Numbered from the stretch's first letter, positions 42,764 to 54,552 are shown. The stretch is 64,000 nucleotides of DNA from Sinisalibacter aestuarii (GCF_027923545.1 NZ_BROH01000012.1:62001-126000), one strand, 5' to 3'. The notes: a model not told the origin generated them from the letters alone. Numbers and translations are program-made.

Positions 42764-44614
42764 ATGGGGATGTCGATGCGTGTATCAGTTCCAGGCCAAG
42801 CCGTCGCCCTGCGCCTCATGGCGTTGGTGCTTGTTGCGGGCTGTGCCATGCCCCATGCCGATGCGCCCCGGGCCTTTCCCGAAACCGGCGCGCGGCTTGC
42901 CACCACGGTCTATCTCACCGCGAACGGGCCGGACCAGGCCGGGGCGGTGGCGCGCTTTCCCGCCGTCGCGGGGGGCGAGACGCGGGTGGCCTTCGCCTCG
43001 GTCGATTCTCGTCCGATCGCCGCGCGGCTGAGCTGTAGCGGCGCGGCGCGGCTGCTTGCGGCGGGAGAGATCGGGCCGGGCGCCTATCTGCGGCCCGGTG
43101 CCGTGCGCCCGGTGAGCGTGCCTGCGCGCGGGGCCGACCGGCTGCCGGTGCTCGTGCTGCCGCCCGACGCCGAAGCCTGCCGGATCGAGTGGGGTGCGGG
43201 CCGGAGCCTGCCGATCCTGCGCGACGGCGCGCCGGCGCCTGCCCGCGGCGCCGATCCGGCCTGCCTGCCGCCCGCCGCGATCCCCGACGATCCGCTCGCG
43301 CGCGCCTTCTTTGCCGAGCGCCCGCTGATGCAGACCTGCGCCGCCCCCACCGGCGGCGTCGAACTGGTGCCGGGCGAGCTTGAGGGGCTGAAATGGCGGC
43401 TCGACCGGCTGACCGGGGCCGATATCGCCCCCGAGGCGCTGCTGGCCGGCGATCCCGACATGGCGCTCGACTTTTCCCGCGCGCCGCATTTCGACGAAAT
43501 CGTCGTGTCTTATCTGCTGATCCGCGCCGATCTCACCGGCTGGCTCACCGCCCGTGCACTTGCCTTCCATGCCGCGCGCGGCACACGGGTGCGCATCCTC
43601 GCCAGCGCCGCACTGATGACGGCGTTCGACCGGCGCCCCTTCGAACAGCTCGCGGCGCAATATCCCAATGTCGAGCTGCAGTTCTTCCAGGTTCCGGCGA
43701 CCGGGCCGGCGCGGATTCTCGACAGCCTGCAGCGCGCCAACCATGTCAAACTGTTCCTCGGCCTCTCGCCCGAGCCGGGGCGGTCCTTCGCGCTTGTCGG
43801 CGGGCGCAACCTGACCGATGGCTTCTACCTCGACGGCAAGGCGGATTACCCCGATCATCCCTTCCTGCATTCCTATGGCGCGGAAGCGGGCGGGCTGCAG
43901 GGTGTGGTGTTCCACTCGGTCTACGACGATTTCGAACTGGCGCTGACCGACCGGGCCCGCGTGGTCGAGATCGCCCGGCAATTCGACCGCTTCTATCGGC
44001 GCGATACGCAGACGCAGCTCATGCGCGGCCCCGAAACGCCGGGGCGTTCGGCGTCAGGGGCGGATGGATTCATGCGCCATTTCATCTCGCTGCCCTGGGC
44101 CGATGGCTGGGCGCATGAGGCGCTCTATACCGATCTGTTCGACGCCGCCCGCCACGAGATATTCGTGGTTTCACCCTTCAATTATCCCACGCCGGCGATC
44201 CAGGCGGCGCTGCAGCACGCGGCGGCGCGGGGGGTGGATGTGCGCTTCGTCACCCGGCGCGGGGCCGATGAGCCGCCCGCCGCCTTCACCCGGGCGCTCA
44301 ACGCCCGGTTTGATGACGACAATCGCGGCGATTACCGCTTCCGCCTCTACGATACCGGCGCGCGGCTGCTCCATGCCAAGATCATCGTGATCGACGGCCG
44401 CCTCGGGATCGTCGCCTCGTCGAACCTGAACCGGCGCAGCTATATCCACGATACCGAGAACGGCCTTGTCTTCCTCGACCGGCGCGTCGCGCGGGCGCTC
44501 CGGGCCGAGGCCGAACGCTTCTGGGCGATGAGCGACGGACGGGATGACGAACATCCCTACACGCTGTTGCTGCAGATGTTCGATGCGGTGCCCTGGCTTG
44601 AGCAGTTCTTCTGA
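42764..44614 (+). CDS. phospholipase D-like lipoprotein
   Basis: This is a protein of about 616 residues with a lipoprotein signal (LALVLVAGC-type lipobox around residue 27) and two PLD-like halves. The second half has a complete HKD motif (LLHAKIIVIDGRLGIVASSN followed by LNRRSY). The first half keeps NHVKLFLG and VGGRNLTDG, but the aspartate expected after the spacer is not in place. The N-terminal 180 residues look like a separate domain without known motifs. Phospholipase, cardiolipin synthase-like or nuclease activity are all possible. It converges on topA. Confidence 0.8.
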   Translation: MGMSMRVSVPGQAVALRLMALVLVAGCAMPHADAPRAFPETGARLATTVYLTANGPDQAGAVARFPAVAGGETRVAFASVDSRPIAARLSCSGAARLLAAGEIGPGAYLRPGAVRPVSVPARGADRLPVLVLPPDAEACRIEWGAGRSLPILRDGAPAPARGADPACLPPAAIPDDPLARAFFAERPLMQTCAAPTGGVELVPGELEGLKWRLDRLTGADIAPEALLAGDPDMALDFSRAPHFDEIVVSYLLIRADLTGWLTARALAFHAARGTRVRILASAALMTAFDRRPFEQLAAQYPNVELQFFQVPATGPARILDSLQRANHVKLFLGLSPEPGRSFALVGGRNLTDGFYLDGKADYPDHPFLHSYGAEAGGLQGVVFHSVYDDFELALTDRARVVEIARQFDRFYRRDTQTQLMRGPETPGRSASGADGFMRHFISLPWADGWAHEALYTDLFDAARHEIFVVSPFNYPTPAIQAALQHAAARGVDVRFVTRRGADEPPAAFTRALNARFDDDNRGDYRFRLYDTGARLLHAKIIVIDGRLGIVASSNLNRRSYIHDTENGLVFLDRRVARALRAEAERFWAMSDGRDDEHPYTLLLQMFDAVPWLEQFF

Positions 44615-44629
44615 GGCCGGGGCCGGGCC

Positions 44630-47158
44630 TCAGGCTTTCTTGCGGGTGGTCTTGCGCTTGGTTTTGCCCTTGGCGGCCTTCTCATTCACCAGCGCCACCG
44701 CCTGCTCCAGCGTGATCGCGGCGGGGTCCACGTCTTTCGGCAGGGTCGCGTTGACCTTGTCCCACTTCACGTATGGCCCGTAACGACCGTCCATCACGTT
44801 GAGCGCGCCGCCCTTTTCGGGGTGCTCGCCCAGTTCGCGCAGGGGCTTTGCCGCCGCGCTGCGGCCCCGGCCGGGATTGGCGCGCTTCTCGGCCAGAAGT
44901 TCCACCGCCCTGTTCATCCCGATCTCGAACACGTCGTCGGGGTTCTTGAGGTTGGCGTAGACGGGCTTCGCCTCGTCGGGCTTCTGGTGCATCAGGTATG
45001 GCCCGAACCGGCCGAAATTGGCGCTGATCGGCTGGCCGTCCTCGGGATGCTGGCCGACGATGCGCGGCAATTCCAGCAACATCAGCGCTTTTTCAAGGTC
45101 CATCGCGTCGGCCGACCAGCCTTTCGGCAGGCTCGCGCGTGGCGGCTTCTTGTTGTCTTCGCTGGCTTCGCCGCGCTGCACATATGGCCCGAACCGGCCC
45201 GAACGCAGGCTGATCTCTTCACCGTCGACCTCGCCCAACACCCGGTCGCCGCTGTTTTCCTCACCGCCGCCGATGGGCCGGGTATAGCGGCATTCGGGGT
45301 AGTTCGAGCAGCCGACGAAACCGCCGGTGCGCGAGGTTTTCAGATGCAGCTTGCCGGTGCCGCAGACCGGGCAGGCGCGCGGGTCGGACCCGTCTTCGCG
45401 CTCGGGGTAGAGCTGCGGGGCGAGGGCGGCATCGAGCTTGTCGAGCACCTCGGAGATGCGCAGCTCGGAGGTTTCCGCGATGGCGGCGGAGAAATCGCGC
45501 CAGAACCGCGCCAGCACTTCCTTGTAGTCGAGATCGCCCGCCGAGATCTCGTCAAGCTCCTCTTCGAGATTGGCGGTGAACTCGTAGCCCACATATTTGC
45601 GGAAGAAATTGACCAGGAAGATGGTGACGATCCGGCCCTTGTCTTCCGGGATCAGCCGGTTCTTCTCCTTGCGGACATATTCGCGCTCCTGGATCGTGGT
45701 CACGATCGAGGCATAGGTGGAGGGGCGGCCGATGCCGAGCTCTTCCATCCGCTTCACGAGGCTCGCCTCGGTGTAGCGCGGCGGCGGCTGGGTGAAATGC
45801 TGATCGGGGGTGACGGCCTGCTTCGTCGCGGCCTCGCCCTCGCTCATCTGCGGCAGGCGGCCCTCGTCGTCTTCCTCCGACAGCACATCGTCGCGGCCTT
45901 CTTCGTAGACCTTGAGGAAGCCGTCGAACAGCACCACCTGGCCGGTGGCGCGCAGGCCGACCTGGCCGTCGGCGCTGCCGATCTCGACGGCGGTGCGCTC
46001 CAGTCGGGCGCCTTCCATCTGGCAGGCCAGCGTGCGCTTCCAGATCAGATCGTAAAGCTTGCGCTGATCGGCTTCGAGCCTGGCGAGCTGGCCGGCATCG
46101 ACGCTCATATCGGTGGGCCGGATGCATTCATGGGCTTCCTGCGCGTTCTTGGCCTTGTTCTTGTAAACGCGCGGGGCGGCGGGCACGTATTCCGCCCCGT
46201 AGCGCGACTTGATCTCGTCGCGCGCCGCGGCCACGGCCTCCGGCGCCATGTCGATCCCGTCGGTCCGCATATAGGTGATATAGCCCGCCTCGTAGAGCCG
46301 CTGCGCCGCGCTCATCGTCTGGCGCGCGCCCATGCCGAATTTGCGGCTCGCCTCCTGCTGGAGCGTCGAGGTCATGAACGGGGCCGAAGGGTTGCGGCTG
46401 GCGGGCTTGGCCTCGACCGAGAGCACCGAGAGATCGCGCGAGGTGATCGCCTGCACCGCAAGCTCGGCTTCGGTCTGGTTGGGAATGTCGTAGCGGTCGA
46501 GCTTCTTGCCGCCGAGCGAGACGAGCCGGGCCTGATAGAGCTGGCCGCGCGGCGTTTCCAGCTCGGCGGTGACCGACCAGTATTCGCGTGCGGTGAAGGC
46601 CTCGATCTCCGTCTCGCGCTCGACGATGAGCCGCAGGCAGACCGATTGCACCCGGCCAGCCGAGCGTGCGCCGGGCAGCTTGCGCCAGAGCACCGGCGAG
46701 AGGTTGAAGCCGACGAGATAGTCCAGCGCGCGGCGGGCGAGATAGGCATCGACCAGCGGCGTATCCACCTCGCGCGGGTTCTGCATCGCCTCGGTGACGG
46801 CGGATTTGGTGATTGCGTTGAACACCACCCGGCTGACCGGCGTGTCCTTCTTGATCGCCCGGCGTTTGCGCAGGGTTTCCTCAAGGTGCCACGAGATCGC
46901 CTCGCCCTCGCGGTCGGGGTCGGTGGCGAGGATCAGGTTATTGTCCTTGGCGAGCGCATCGGCGATGGCCTTGATGTGCTTCTTGCTGTCGGCGCCGACC
47001 TCCCAGGTCATCTCGAATCCGTGTTCGGGATCGACCGAACCGTCTTTCGCAGGCAGGTCGCGGACATGGCCGTAGGAGGCCAGAACGGTGTAGTCCTGCC
47101 CGAGATACTTGTTGATCGTCTTGGCTTTGGCCGGGCTTTCGACAACGACAACGGGCAT
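44630..47158 (-). CDS. topA: DNA topoisomerase I
   Basis: This 842-residue type IA topoisomerase relaxes negative supercoils. The N-terminal Toprim domain begins PVVVVESPAKAKTINKYLG; the acidic metal site DPDREGEAISWHL follows. The catalytic tyrosine is in GYITYMRTDGID. The C-terminal part has one C4 zinc finger (CPVCGTGKLHL...GCSNYPEC), then repeats of the GRFGPYV type and a Lys-rich tail. Length and layout are typical of alphaproteobacteria. It is followed on the same strand's upstream side by dprA. Confidence 0.97.
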   Translation of the reverse strand: MPVVVVESPAKAKTINKYLGQDYTVLASYGHVRDLPAKDGSVDPEHGFEMTWEVGADSKKHIKAIADALAKDNNLILATDPDREGEAISWHLEETLRKRRAIKKDTPVSRVVFNAITKSAVTEAMQNPREVDTPLVDAYLARRALDYLVGFNLSPVLWRKLPGARSAGRVQSVCLRLIVERETEIEAFTAREYWSVTAELETPRGQLYQARLVSLGGKKLDRYDIPNQTEAELAVQAITSRDLSVLSVEAKPASRNPSAPFMTSTLQQEASRKFGMGARQTMSAAQRLYEAGYITYMRTDGIDMAPEAVAAARDEIKSRYGAEYVPAAPRVYKNKAKNAQEAHECIRPTDMSVDAGQLARLEADQRKLYDLIWKRTLACQMEGARLERTAVEIGSADGQVGLRATGQVVLFDGFLKVYEEGRDDVLSEEDDEGRLPQMSEGEAATKQAVTPDQHFTQPPPRYTEASLVKRMEELGIGRPSTYASIVTTIQEREYVRKEKNRLIPEDKGRIVTIFLVNFFRKYVGYEFTANLEEELDEISAGDLDYKEVLARFWRDFSAAIAETSELRISEVLDKLDAALAPQLYPEREDGSDPRACPVCGTGKLHLKTSRTGGFVGCSNYPECRYTRPIGGGEENSGDRVLGEVDGEEISLRSGRFGPYVQRGEASEDNKKPPRASLPKGWSADAMDLEKALMLLELPRIVGQHPEDGQPISANFGRFGPYLMHQKPDEAKPVYANLKNPDDVFEIGMNRAVELLAEKRANPGRGRSAAAKPLRELGEHPEKGGALNVMDGRYGPYVKWDKVNATLPKDVDPAAITLEQAVALVNEKAAKGKTKRKTTRKKA

Positions 47159-47385
47159 GGAATTCCTTTCGACTCAGCCGGTCTGGCTTGGGGGCGTTAG
47201 ATGGGTGACAGGCTGGGGGATTGTCAATGGCGGGCTGGCCGGACGCTGCGTTGAAGGCGGCGCGGCTGGTGCGGCGGCGGCCCTGCCCGGGGCTGGCATC
47301 TGGCGGATATGCCCGTGGAATGCGCCGATGCCGCCGCCGCCCGGCGGGGCGTTGTCGGATTGGGGTCCGGCCCTGTGCGGCGCGC
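47159..47385. other. gap between topA and dprA
   Basis: This G+C-rich stretch separates the topA start from the dprA stop. It must carry the topA promoter if topA is not co-transcribed. I saw no RNA gene, repeat or clear box in it. Confidence 0.4.
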
Positions 47386-48540
47386 TCAGTTGAGCCGGTT
47401 CACAAGTCCGCCCGGCTGGCGCTGGATCAGCCCGTCGAGTTCCATGTTCACAAGTTCGGGGGTGATCTCGGCGGCGGGGCGGGCGAGATCGCGGATAAGC
47501 TGGTCTTCCGCCAGCGGGCTCGGCCCGAGACGGTCGAGGATCCGGCGGTGCAGCGCGCGGATATCTTCCGGCGAGCGGGTTTCGGGCGGCGGCGCGGGCA
47601 CCTCCGGCACCGGCGGGGCCGCTTCCACTTCGGGCGCGGAGATCGCCCCCAACGCCTCGATCACGTCATCGGCGCCGCGCACCAGCGTCGCGCCGTCGCG
47701 GATCAGCATGTTGCAGCCCGAGGCGCGGGCGTCGAACGGGTGGCCCGGCACGGCGAGCACCTCGCGGCCCTGATCGAGCGCGGTGCGCGCGGTGATCAGC
47801 GAGCCGGAGCGGGCGGCGGCCTCGACCACCACCACGGCGCGGGCGAGGCCGGAGATAATGCGGTTGCGCTGCGGAAAGTGGCGCGCCTGCGGCGACATGC
47901 CGATGGGCGCTTCCGAAATCCGCAAGCCGCCTTCGCGCCCGATCTCTTCGCCCAGCACGGTATTCTCGGTGGGGTAGATCACATCCACGCCGCTGGCCAT
48001 CACCGCGATGGTACCGGTTTTGAGCGCGGCGGCATGGGCGGCGGTGTCGATCCCGCGGGCGAGGCCGGAAACGATCACATGGCCCTGCTGCCCCAACTCT
48101 CCCGCCAGCCGCCGCGCCATGCGGGTGCCGAGCGAGGAGGCGTTGCGCGCGCCGACCAGGGCGATGGTGGAGCGGTGCAGCAGCGATACATCGCCGACGG
48201 CCCAGAAAAACGGCGGCGGATCGGGAATGTCGGAGAGTTGCGCGGGGTAGGCGGGGCTGCCGAAGGCGATGAAGGCGGCGCCGTGATAGTGCGCGCGCTT
48301 CAACTCTTCCTCGACCACATGCAGCGGGCAGGGGGCATATTCGCCCGCCCCGGCGGCGCGGGCCACCTCGGGCAGCGCCTCCAGCGCGGCCTGCGCCGAG
48401 CCGTGCTCGCCGATCAGCCGGAAGAAGGTGGCCACACCCACACGGCGTGAGCGCAAGAGCCGGAGCCAGGCGAGAACATCTTCCTCGCTTTGGGGTGGGG
48501 TGAGGGGGTGGGGGGAAGGGAAAAGATCCAACTGACTCAC
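47386..48540 (-). CDS. dprA: DNA processing protein DprA
   Basis: This 384-residue protein loads RecA onto single-stranded DNA taken up in natural transformation. The Rossmann-like DprA core contains ALVGARNASSLGTRMAR, VSGLARGIDTAAH, GGLRISEAPIG and FPQRNRIISGLA. The C-terminal winged-helix-like domain (SPLAEDQLIRDL and QRQPGG) is present. Length is normal. It lies upstream of topA on the same strand, a common alphaproteobacterial order. Confidence 0.95.
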   Translation of the reverse strand: MSQLDLFPSPHPLTPPQSEEDVLAWLRLLRSRRVGVATFFRLIGEHGSAQAALEALPEVARAAGAGEYAPCPLHVVEEELKRAHYHGAAFIAFGSPAYPAQLSDIPDPPPFFWAVGDVSLLHRSTIALVGARNASSLGTRMARRLAGELGQQGHVIVSGLARGIDTAAHAAALKTGTIAVMASGVDVIYPTENTVLGEEIGREGGLRISEAPIGMSPQARHFPQRNRIISGLARAVVVVEAAARSGSLITARTALDQGREVLAVPGHPFDARASGCNMLIRDGATLVRGADDVIEALGAISAPEVEAAPPVPEVPAPPPETRSPEDIRALHRRILDRLGPSPLAEDQLIRDLARPAAEITPELVNMELDGLIQRQPGGLVNRLN

Positions 48541-48635
48541 CTGATTCCGTCTCTTGCCCCTTAACCATGCGCCCTAAATGGTTAACGCCCGGTTACCATC
48601 AGCGAGGAAGCGCGAGATCAGGCCGCAAGGCAGGC

Positions 48636-50063
<1,428 letters not shown>

Positions 50064-50242
50064 GCTTGTCCTTTCACATGCGGCAAAATGCATGGGTGTG
50101 GCATATCGGCGCAGGATTTTCCTTGTTCCTCGATCCTGAATATGGTTTCAGGAGGGCAGGGAGACAACGGGGCTTGTCCGATAACGTCGGGACGACCCGG
50201 AATTGTGGCGCGCAAAAATGCGCCGAGACAGGAAACTACGGA

Positions 50243-51100
50243 ATGCATGCGATGAAGAAGACCCTGTGGCCCACGGCCTTTCTTTCGGCAACCCTCGCGG
50301 CGGCTGCGGCGCGCGCCCAGGAGCTTGAGGTGATCGGCAAACCGGTGCCGGGCGAGATGAGCCTGCAGCCTGCGGCGACCGATGTGGCCATCGCCACCCA
50401 TGCGCTCGACGATCTGGTGCATTACATCGTCATCGCCATCGCGGTTTTCGTGGTGCTGCTCGTGCTCTGGATCATCCTGCGCTACAACCGCAAGGCGAAC
50501 GCAACCCCGAAACGCTTCACCCACAACACGCCGGTCGAGATCGCCTGGACGCTGATCCCGGTGCTGATTCTCGTCTTCATCGGCGCCAACTCGCTGCCGG
50601 TCCTGTTCAAGCAGCAGGAAATTCCGGAAGGCGACGTGGTGATCAAGGTCACCGGCAACCAGTGGTACTGGTCTTACGAATATGTCGATCACGAATTCGG
50701 CTTCGACAGCTTCATGCTGACGCGCGACGAGCTGGCCGATCACGGCTACACCGACGATCTCTACCTGCTCGCCACCGACACCGCCGTTGTCGTGCCGGTG
50801 GGCAAGAAGGTGGTGATGCAGGTGACCGGCTCGGACGTGATCCATTCCTGGACGATCCCCGCCTTCGGCGTGAAGCAGGACGCCGTGCCGGGCCGCCTCG
50901 CCGAGCTGTGGTTCACCGTCGAGCCGGGCAATGAGGGCATCTATTTCGGCCAGTGCTCCGAGCTGTGCGGCAAGGACCACGCCTTCATGCCGATCACCGT
51001 CAAGGCCGTGTCGGAAGCCGATTACAATACCTGGCTCGAAGGCGCGATCGAGGAATATGCGGGCAACCCCGCCTCGCTGATGGTGGCCTCGGCCGAGTGA
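50243..51100 (+). CDS. ctaC: cytochrome c oxidase subunit II
   Basis: This subunit of about 285 residues of the aa3-type oxidase accepts electrons from cytochrome c through its CuA centre. A signal peptide is followed by two membrane helices ([18 protein letters not shown] and [18 protein letters not shown]). The periplasmic cupredoxin domain carries the CuA ligands in [11 protein letters not shown] and [12 protein letters not shown]. Starts at 50243 (after AGGAAAC) and 50252 are both possible. It begins the ctaC-ctaB-ctaG-ctaE cluster. The subunit I gene (ctaD) is absent from the window. Confidence 0.95.
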   Translation: MHAMKKTLWPTAFLSATLAAAAARAQELEVIGKPVPGEMSLQPAATDVAIATHALDDLVHYIVIAIAVFVVLLVLWIILRYNRKANATPKRFTHNTPVEIAWTLIPVLILVFIGANSLPVLFKQQEIPEGDVVIKVTGNQWYWSYEYVDHEFGFDSFMLTRDELADHGYTDDLYLLATDTAVVVPVGKKVVMQVTGSDVIHSWTIPAFGVKQDAVPGRLAELWFTVEPGNEGIYFGQCSELCGKDHAFMPITVKAVSEADYNTWLEGAIEEYAGNPASLMVASAE

Positions 51101-51125
51101 CGGCCAGGGCAGGGAGCCGCAGGGC

Positions 51126-52064
51126 ATGACCGATATTCGCGCATATGAACAGGCCCAGGAGCAAGAGGCTGGCTTTGGCGATTACTTCGCGCTGCTGAAG
51201 CCGCGGGTGATGTCGCTCGTCGTCTTCACCGCTCTGGTCGGGCTGCTGGTGGCGCCGGTGGGCGTGCATCCGGTGATCGCGGTGGCCTCGATCCTGTTCA
51301 TCGCCGTGGGCGGCGGTGCGTCGGGCGCGCTCAACATGTGGTGGGACGCCGATATCGACCGGCTGATGCGCCGCACCCAGAAGCGCCCGATCCCCACTGG
51401 CAAGGTGACCGAGGGCGAGGCCTTCGCCATCGGCATCGCGCTGTCGGTGATGGCGGTGGTGATGCTGTTCCTCGCCGCCGGCGCGATGGCTGCCGGGCTG
51501 CTCGCCTTCACCATCTTCTTCTATGTCGTGATCTACACGATGTGGCTCAAGCGCCTGACGCCGCAGAACATCGTGATCGGCGGCGCCGCCGGGGCCTTTC
51601 CGCCGATGATCGGCTGGGCCGTGGCGACCGGCGGGATCAGCCTCGAAAGCGTGCTGATGTTCGCGCTGACCTTCGCCTGGACGCCGCCGCATTTCTGGTC
51701 GCTCGCATTGTTCGTGAAGAACGATTACGCCAATGCCCATGTGCCGATGCTGACGGTGACCCATGGCCGCGATGCCACCCGCCGCCAGATCCTGGCCTAT
51801 ACGCTGGCGCTGGCCGTGGTGTCGGTCGCGCTGGGGCTGACCTCGATCGGCGGGCCGGTTTACATGGCGGTGACCGTGGTGCTGAACCTGCTCTTCATCA
51901 AGGGCGCGCTGGGCATCCTGCGCCGCTCCGATGCCGACAGCGAGGCCGACAGCCATTTGGCCGAGCGCGCCTTCTTCAAGCTGTCGCTCGCCTATCTGTT
52001 CCTGCATTACGGTGCCCTGCTGGTGGAAGCCACGCTGAAGCACTGGGGCCTGGGAGGCTGGTGA
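51126..52064 (+). CDS. ctaB: protoheme IX farnesyltransferase (heme O synthase)
   Basis: This 312-residue UbiA-family membrane enzyme adds a farnesyl group to heme b to make heme O for the oxidase (EC 2.5.1.141). The prenyl-binding motif [19 protein letters not shown] is clear, as is the second motif [20 protein letters not shown], and there are about nine helices. It follows ctaC by 25 bases, and its stop codon overlaps the next small gene. Confidence 0.95.
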   Translation: MTDIRAYEQAQEQEAGFGDYFALLKPRVMSLVVFTALVGLLVAPVGVHPVIAVASILFIAVGGGASGALNMWWDADIDRLMRRTQKRPIPTGKVTEGEAFAIGIALSVMAVVMLFLAAGAMAAGLLAFTIFFYVVIYTMWLKRLTPQNIVIGGAAGAFPPMIGWAVATGGISLESVLMFALTFAWTPPHFWSLALFVKNDYANAHVPMLTVTHGRDATRRQILAYTLALAVVSVALGLTSIGGPVYMAVTVVLNLLFIKGALGILRRSDADSEADSHLAERAFFKLSLAYLFLHYGALLVEATLKHWGLGGW

Positions 52065-52243
52065 TGGACACGCAAATCCGCGCCGAACACGAATTGCACC
52101 GCCGCCGTCTGAGCCGCAATGTCGGCCTTGGCTTGGCGCTGCTGACCTTCGTGGTGCTGGTCTGGGGCCTGACCGTGGCCAAGGTCGGCGGGCTGGACGA
52201 GGCGCGCATCAAGGCCGGCGCCGCTGCGGAGGCGAGCCAGTGA
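52064..52243 (+). CDS. small membrane protein of the cox cluster (CtaF/CoxF-like)
   Basis: This is a 59-residue single-helix protein ([20 protein letters not shown]) with a basic N-terminus ([10 protein letters not shown]). It overlaps ctaB by one base and ctaG by four bases, so it is translationally coupled within the cox operon. The position between ctaB and ctaG matches the small ORF (CoxF) in related cox operons; its role is probably in oxidase assembly. It is easily missed because of its length. Confidence 0.8.
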   Translation: MDTQIRAEHELHRRRLSRNVGLGLALLTFVVLVWGLTVAKVGGLDEARIKAGAAAEASQ

Positions 52244-52824
52244 GCCTGCAGGGCACCCACAGGACGGCGGCGAAAGCCGCGGGCGTCGTGCTGTTCATGG
52301 GCGCGATGGCCTGGGCCGCCGTGCCCGCCTATAACCTGTTTTGCAAGGTCACCGGCTATGGCGGCACCACCCGCGAAGCTTCATCCGGCTCCGACGTGAT
52401 CCTGGACAAGACGATCAAGATCCGCTTCGACGCCTCGCTGGAGCGCGATATGCCGTGGGAATTCAAACCCATGCAGCTTGAGATGCAAATCCGGATCGGC
52501 GAGACCGGGCTGGCCTTCTACGAGGCCTATAACCCGACCGACCGGGTCGTTGCCGGCACTGCCAGCTACAACGTCACCCCGTATTCGGCGGGGAGCTACT
52601 TCACCAAGATTGATTGCTTCTGCTTCACCGAGCAGGTGCTGCAGCCGGGCGAACGGGTGACCATGCCGGTTACGTTCTACGTCGATCCGGAGATCACCGA
52701 AGATATCGAAGCGAAATACGCCAAGGCGATCACGCTGTCCTACACCTTCCACGAGACCGAGCTGCCGGAAGATCTGGCGGCGCTCGCGGACGGAGCGGAC
52801 ACGGCGGGCGCCACCGCGAACTAG
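52240..52824 (+). CDS. ctaG: cytochrome c oxidase assembly protein CtaG (Cox11)
   Basis: This 194-residue copper chaperone inserts CuB into subunit I. A single N-terminal membrane helix ([20 protein letters not shown]) is followed by a periplasmic immunoglobulin-like domain with the copper motif CFCF (in [10 protein letters not shown]) and [10 protein letters not shown]. It starts at GTG within the stop of the previous gene. Length is normal. Confidence 0.94.
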   Translation: MSLQGTHRTAAKAAGVVLFMGAMAWAAVPAYNLFCKVTGYGGTTREASSGSDVILDKTIKIRFDASLERDMPWEFKPMQLEMQIRIGETGLAFYEAYNPTDRVVAGTASYNVTPYSAGSYFTKIDCFCFTEQVLQPGERVTMPVTFYVDPEITEDIEAKYAKAITLSYTFHETELPEDLAALADGADTAGATAN

Positions 52825-52892
52825 GATAAGAACGCCGGGGCCCCGAGGGGCACCTGGTCAGGAAGAACCAAAAGGTCAGGGACGAGAGAGAC

Positions 52893-53693
52893 ATGGCTCA
52901 CGCAAAGAACCACGATTACCATATTCTGCCACCCTCGCTGCACCCGCTTCTGGCGGCGCTCGGCGCGTTCATCATGCTGTTTGGCGCCGTCCTCTGGATG
53001 CAGGGGATCACCCCGTGGATGTTCGCGGTGGGCCTGCTGCTGGTGCTCTACACCATGTTCGCCTGGTGGGCGGATGTGGTCGACGAAGCCCAGCACGGCG
53101 ATCATACCCCGGTGGTGCGCATCGGCCTGCGCTACGGCTTCCTGCTCTTCATCATGTCGGAGGTGATGTTCTTCGCGGCCTGGTTCTGGAGCTTCTTCAA
53201 GCACGCGATGTATCCGATGACGGAAGGCAGCCCGAAGGTCGATGGCGTCTGGCCGCCGGTGGGGATCGAAACCTTCGACCCCTGGCACCTGCCGCTGATC
53301 AACACGCTGATCTTGCTTCTGTCGGGTGCGGCGGTGACCTGGGCGCACCATGCGCTGGTGCACGGCAACAACCGCAAGGATCTGGTGAACGGCCTGATCA
53401 TCGCCATCGTGCTCGGCGCGCTCTTCACCTTCTTCCAGGCCTATGAATACAGCCACGCCGCCTTCGGCCTCGCCGGCAATATCTACGGCGCCAACTTCTT
53501 CATGGCCACCGGCTTCCACGGCTTCCATGTGATCATCGGCACCACCTTCCTCTTCGTGGTGCTGCTGCGCGCGCTCAAGGGCCACTTCACGTCGGAGCAG
53601 CATATCGGCTTCGAGGCGGCGGCCTGGTACTGGCACTTCGTCGACGTGGTCTGGCTCTTCCTGTTCGCCTCGATCTATATCTGGGGCAGCTGA
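52893..53693 (+). CDS. ctaE: cytochrome c oxidase subunit III
   Basis: This 266-residue integral membrane subunit III of aa3 oxidase has seven predicted helices. Family segments include [56 protein letters not shown] and [14 protein letters not shown]. It lies 68 bases after ctaG and 88 bases before surf1 in the same cluster. Confidence 0.97.
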   Translation: MAHAKNHDYHILPPSLHPLLAALGAFIMLFGAVLWMQGITPWMFAVGLLLVLYTMFAWWADVVDEAQHGDHTPVVRIGLRYGFLLFIMSEVMFFAAWFWSFFKHAMYPMTEGSPKVDGVWPPVGIETFDPWHLPLINTLILLLSGAAVTWAHHALVHGNNRKDLVNGLIIAIVLGALFTFFQAYEYSHAAFGLAGNIYGANFFMATGFHGFHVIIGTTFLFVVLLRALKGHFTSEQHIGFEAAAWYWHFVDVVWLFLFASIYIWGS

Positions 53694-53781
53694 CAGACAG
53701 CCTTGCGCCCGGCGCAGAGTGACATAGAAAGATGACAGGGGCGCGGGGCAAAACCTCGCGCCTTTGATTTTCGGGGGATAC

Positions 53782-54450
53782 ATGGCACGCCAGATCATCG
53801 CCGCTTTGCTGCTCGTGGCCGGGTTCGCCGTCTTTGTGGGTCTCGGCATCTGGCAGTTGCAGCGGCTGGAGTGGAAACAGGGCATTATCGCCGAGATCGA
53901 GGCGCAGATTGCTGCCGCGCCGGGGCCGCTGCCCGCCGCGCCCGACCCGGAGGCCGACAAGTACCGCCCCGTGGAGATCGCCGGCGCGTTCGGGCCGCAA
54001 GAGCTTCTGGTGCTGGTCTCGTCGCGAGATTACGGCCCCGGCTTTCGGGTGATCGCGCCATTCATCACCGGCGAGGGGCGGCGGATCATGGTCGACCGCG
54101 GCTTCATCCCCACCGAGGCGCGCGAGGCGGCGCGAAGCGTGGGGCAGGCCGAGATCGCGGGCAACCTGCACTGGCCCGACGAGCGCAACGGTTCGACCCC
54201 CGAGGACGATGTGGCCGGCAATTGGTGGTATGCCCGCGACGTGGACAAGATGGCCGCCGTGCTCGGCGCCGAGCCGGTGCTGGTGATCGCTGCAAGCCAG
54301 ACCGATCCGGCCATCCTGCCGATGCCGGTGGACACCTCCGCCGTGTTCAACCGGCACCTCGAATATGCGATGACCTGGTTTCTCTTCGCTGCGACATGGG
54401 TGGTGATGACAGGCTTTGCGCTTTGGCGTATACGGCGCCGGAACGGATGA
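53782..54450 (+). CDS. SURF1-family oxidase assembly protein
   Basis: This 222-residue protein helps insert heme a into subunit I. Two membrane helices bracket the chain (LLLVAGFAVFVGLGIWQLQR and MTWFLFAATWVVMTGFALWR), with the family motifs GLGIWQLQRLEWK, MVDRGFIP and FNRHLEYAMTWF between them. The ATG at 53782 follows GGGGGATA. It closes the cox cluster; thrC follows after a paired palindrome. Confidence 0.93.
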   Translation: MARQIIAALLLVAGFAVFVGLGIWQLQRLEWKQGIIAEIEAQIAAAPGPLPAAPDPEADKYRPVEIAGAFGPQELLVLVSSRDYGPGFRVIAPFITGEGRRIMVDRGFIPTEAREAARSVGQAEIAGNLHWPDERNGSTPEDDVAGNWWYARDVDKMAAVLGAEPVLVIAASQTDPAILPMPVDTSAVFNRHLEYAMTWFLFAATWVVMTGFALWRIRRRNG

Positions 54451-54480
54451 AAGACCGCGCCCCGGCGAGGCCATGGGCGC

Positions 54481-54526
54481 GATTTCTTTCTAAGAAATCG
54501 TACCGGTTTCTTTCAAAGAAACCGGT
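54481..54526. repeat. paired palindromes between surf1 and thrC
   Basis: Two adjacent inverted repeats lie in the 102-base gap. The first is GATTTCTT facing AAGAAATC with a three-base loop at 54481-54499. The second is a perfect 12-bp arm ACCGGTTTCTTT facing AAAGAAACCGGT across one base at 54502-54526. Both share the TTTCTT...AAGAAA core, so one may be a copy of the other. No T-run follows, so this does not look like an ordinary terminator; a REP-like element or protein site fits better. Confidence 0.8.
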
Positions 54527-54552
54527 GCTGCGAGAGGAAAGGCTGAGCGCCG

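Noticed and set aside
44822-47200. 792-codon plus-strand open frame
   Set aside because: It is antisense to topA, whose motifs are complete, and lacks any recognisable domain.
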